Assembly: GCF_900114065.1 (NCBI RefSeq)
Contig: NZ_FORS01000002.1
Span: 558,001-622,000 of the forward strand
Origin: Stutzerimonas kunmingensis
GTDB lineage: Bacteria > Pseudomonadota > Gammaproteobacteria > Pseudomonadales > Pseudomonadaceae
Length of the DNA: 64,000 nt
Direction: 5' to 3'
Position numbers and translations under genes: made by a program. Under the pieces are notes generated by a model. It worked only from the letters and a program-made list of their open reading frames with translations. It ran no database searches and was not told where the DNA came from. Below, piece by piece: positions 63,673 to 64,000 of the stretch (its first letter is position 1; every line of letters begins with the position of its first letter).

Positions 63673-64000
63673 TCAACCACCGAAGGCGAGCATTCCCATG
63701 GTGCTGATGCCTGGTGCGGTCGACCCTTTGCTCTCGACCTGGGTCATGCGCGGCTTGCGCTGCTCCAGCACGATATCCAGCGCACGACTCGGCAAAATGT
63801 CGATGTCGTCGAAGGTGATGATCTGGCCAGGCTCGACGGCGCGTTTGAGCGCAGTCTTGCGCAGCAGACCGATCGGCACGTGATCCGGGTGCTCGGCCAG
63901 CTTGATCGCCTCGCCGCGGAACTGGAAACCGCCGATGCCGCGCTCGATCAGCTCACCCGGCTTCATGGCGCGCTTGGCGATGGCCGCAACGCCGAGGGTC
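63673..64000 (-). CDS. SAF-domain C-terminal part of an NAD(P)-dependent oxidoreductase-like protein, 5' end outside window
   Basis: The frame is open to the window edge (LGVAAIAKRAMKPGELIERGIGGFQFRGEAIKLAEHPDHVPIGLLRKTALKRAVEPGQIITFDDIDILPSRALDIVLEQRK). The AKRAMKPGELIERGIGGF and GLLRKTALKRAVEPGQIITFDDID parts are a SAF domain as found at the C-terminus of homoserine-dehydrogenase-like proteins, some of which belong to polysaccharide or sugar-acid gene clusters. An in-frame ATG at 63966 is internal, not the start. About 30 extra residues follow the domain. The function of the whole protein cannot be judged from this fragment. Confidence 0.65.
   Translation of the reverse strand, partial: TLGVAAIAKRAMKPGELIERGIGGFQFRGEAIKLAEHPDHVPIGLLRKTALKRAVEPGQIITFDDIDILPSRALDIVLEQRKPRMTQVESKGSTAPGISTMGMLAFGG

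Overview
The window is about 64 kb of GC-rich chromosome. Gene content points to a Pseudomonas of the stutzeri (Stutzerimonas) type: a mexS-mexT-mexEF-oprN locus, a muxABC-opmB locus, LigD/Ku end-joining genes, a GlgE-type alpha-glucan/trehalose cluster, several Pseudomonas-typical DUF proteins (DUF1652, DUF2790, DUF1615) and Pseudomonas-style REP sequences. The genus is inferred from gene families and synteny. I saw no rRNA, tRNA, CRISPR array, insertion sequence or prophage.

Layout. (1) 1-2.9 kb: end of an AaeA/EmrA-like efflux operon (adaptor, outer-membrane lipoprotein, LysR regulator). (2) 3.2-6 kb: a DUF2790 protein, a DUF1615 lipoprotein and a curlin-repeat protein standing alone. (3) 6.1-12.3 kb: LigD, small stress-type proteins (DUF1652, DUF2061, DUF892), an MscS channel and a CinA-like amidohydrolase. 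(4) 12.6-23.4 kb: glgA-treZ-malQ-treY-DUF2934-glgX, mostly with ATGA overlaps. (5) 23.9-27.5 kb: M23 peptidase, a DUF2218-cytochrome b561 fusion, and a DODA-type dioxygenase divergent from a LysR gene. (6) 27.7-31.7 kb: DUF72 protein followed by a ybhP-clsB-ybhN-like membrane lipid operon. (7) 32-39.8 kb, minus strand: glgE, treS fused to maltokinase, glgB. (8) 40-43.1 kb: a 54-codon ORF, a second LigD-type polymerase, Ku and an SDR. (9) 43.2-51.7 kb: mexS, mexT, mexE, mexF, oprN. (10) 51.8-52.8 kb: an orphan TRAP solute-binding protein. (11) 52.9-61.8 kb, minus strand: muxA-muxB-muxC-opmB. (12) 62.1-64 kb: a MurJ-like flippase and the C-terminus of a SAF-domain protein cut by the window edge.

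How the genes work together. TreY and TreZ release trehalose from linear alpha-glucan. TreS isomerises trehalose to maltose, the fused kinase makes maltose-1-phosphate, GlgE polymerises it, GlgB branches it, and GlgX and MalQ trim and recycle it; GlgA is a second polymerase. GlgC and GlgP are not in the window. AlgU (sigma-22)-like promoter sequences (GAACTT-N16-TCtGG and GAACTT-N16-TCgGA) lie upstream of both glgA and glgE, which suggests envelope or osmotic stress control of both halves. End-joining genes (LigD on one side, Ku plus a polymerase on the other), an osmotic channel and cardiolipin synthesis flank and interleave with this cluster, so the first two thirds read as a desiccation/osmotic survival neighbourhood. 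The last third is an efflux region with two complete RND systems. Most of this resembles known Pseudomonas loci. The less ordinary items are the isolated curlin-repeat protein, the DUF2218-b561 fusion, the paired AlgU-like promoters, the MscS gene without an obvious start codon, and a palindrome before the orphan dctP.
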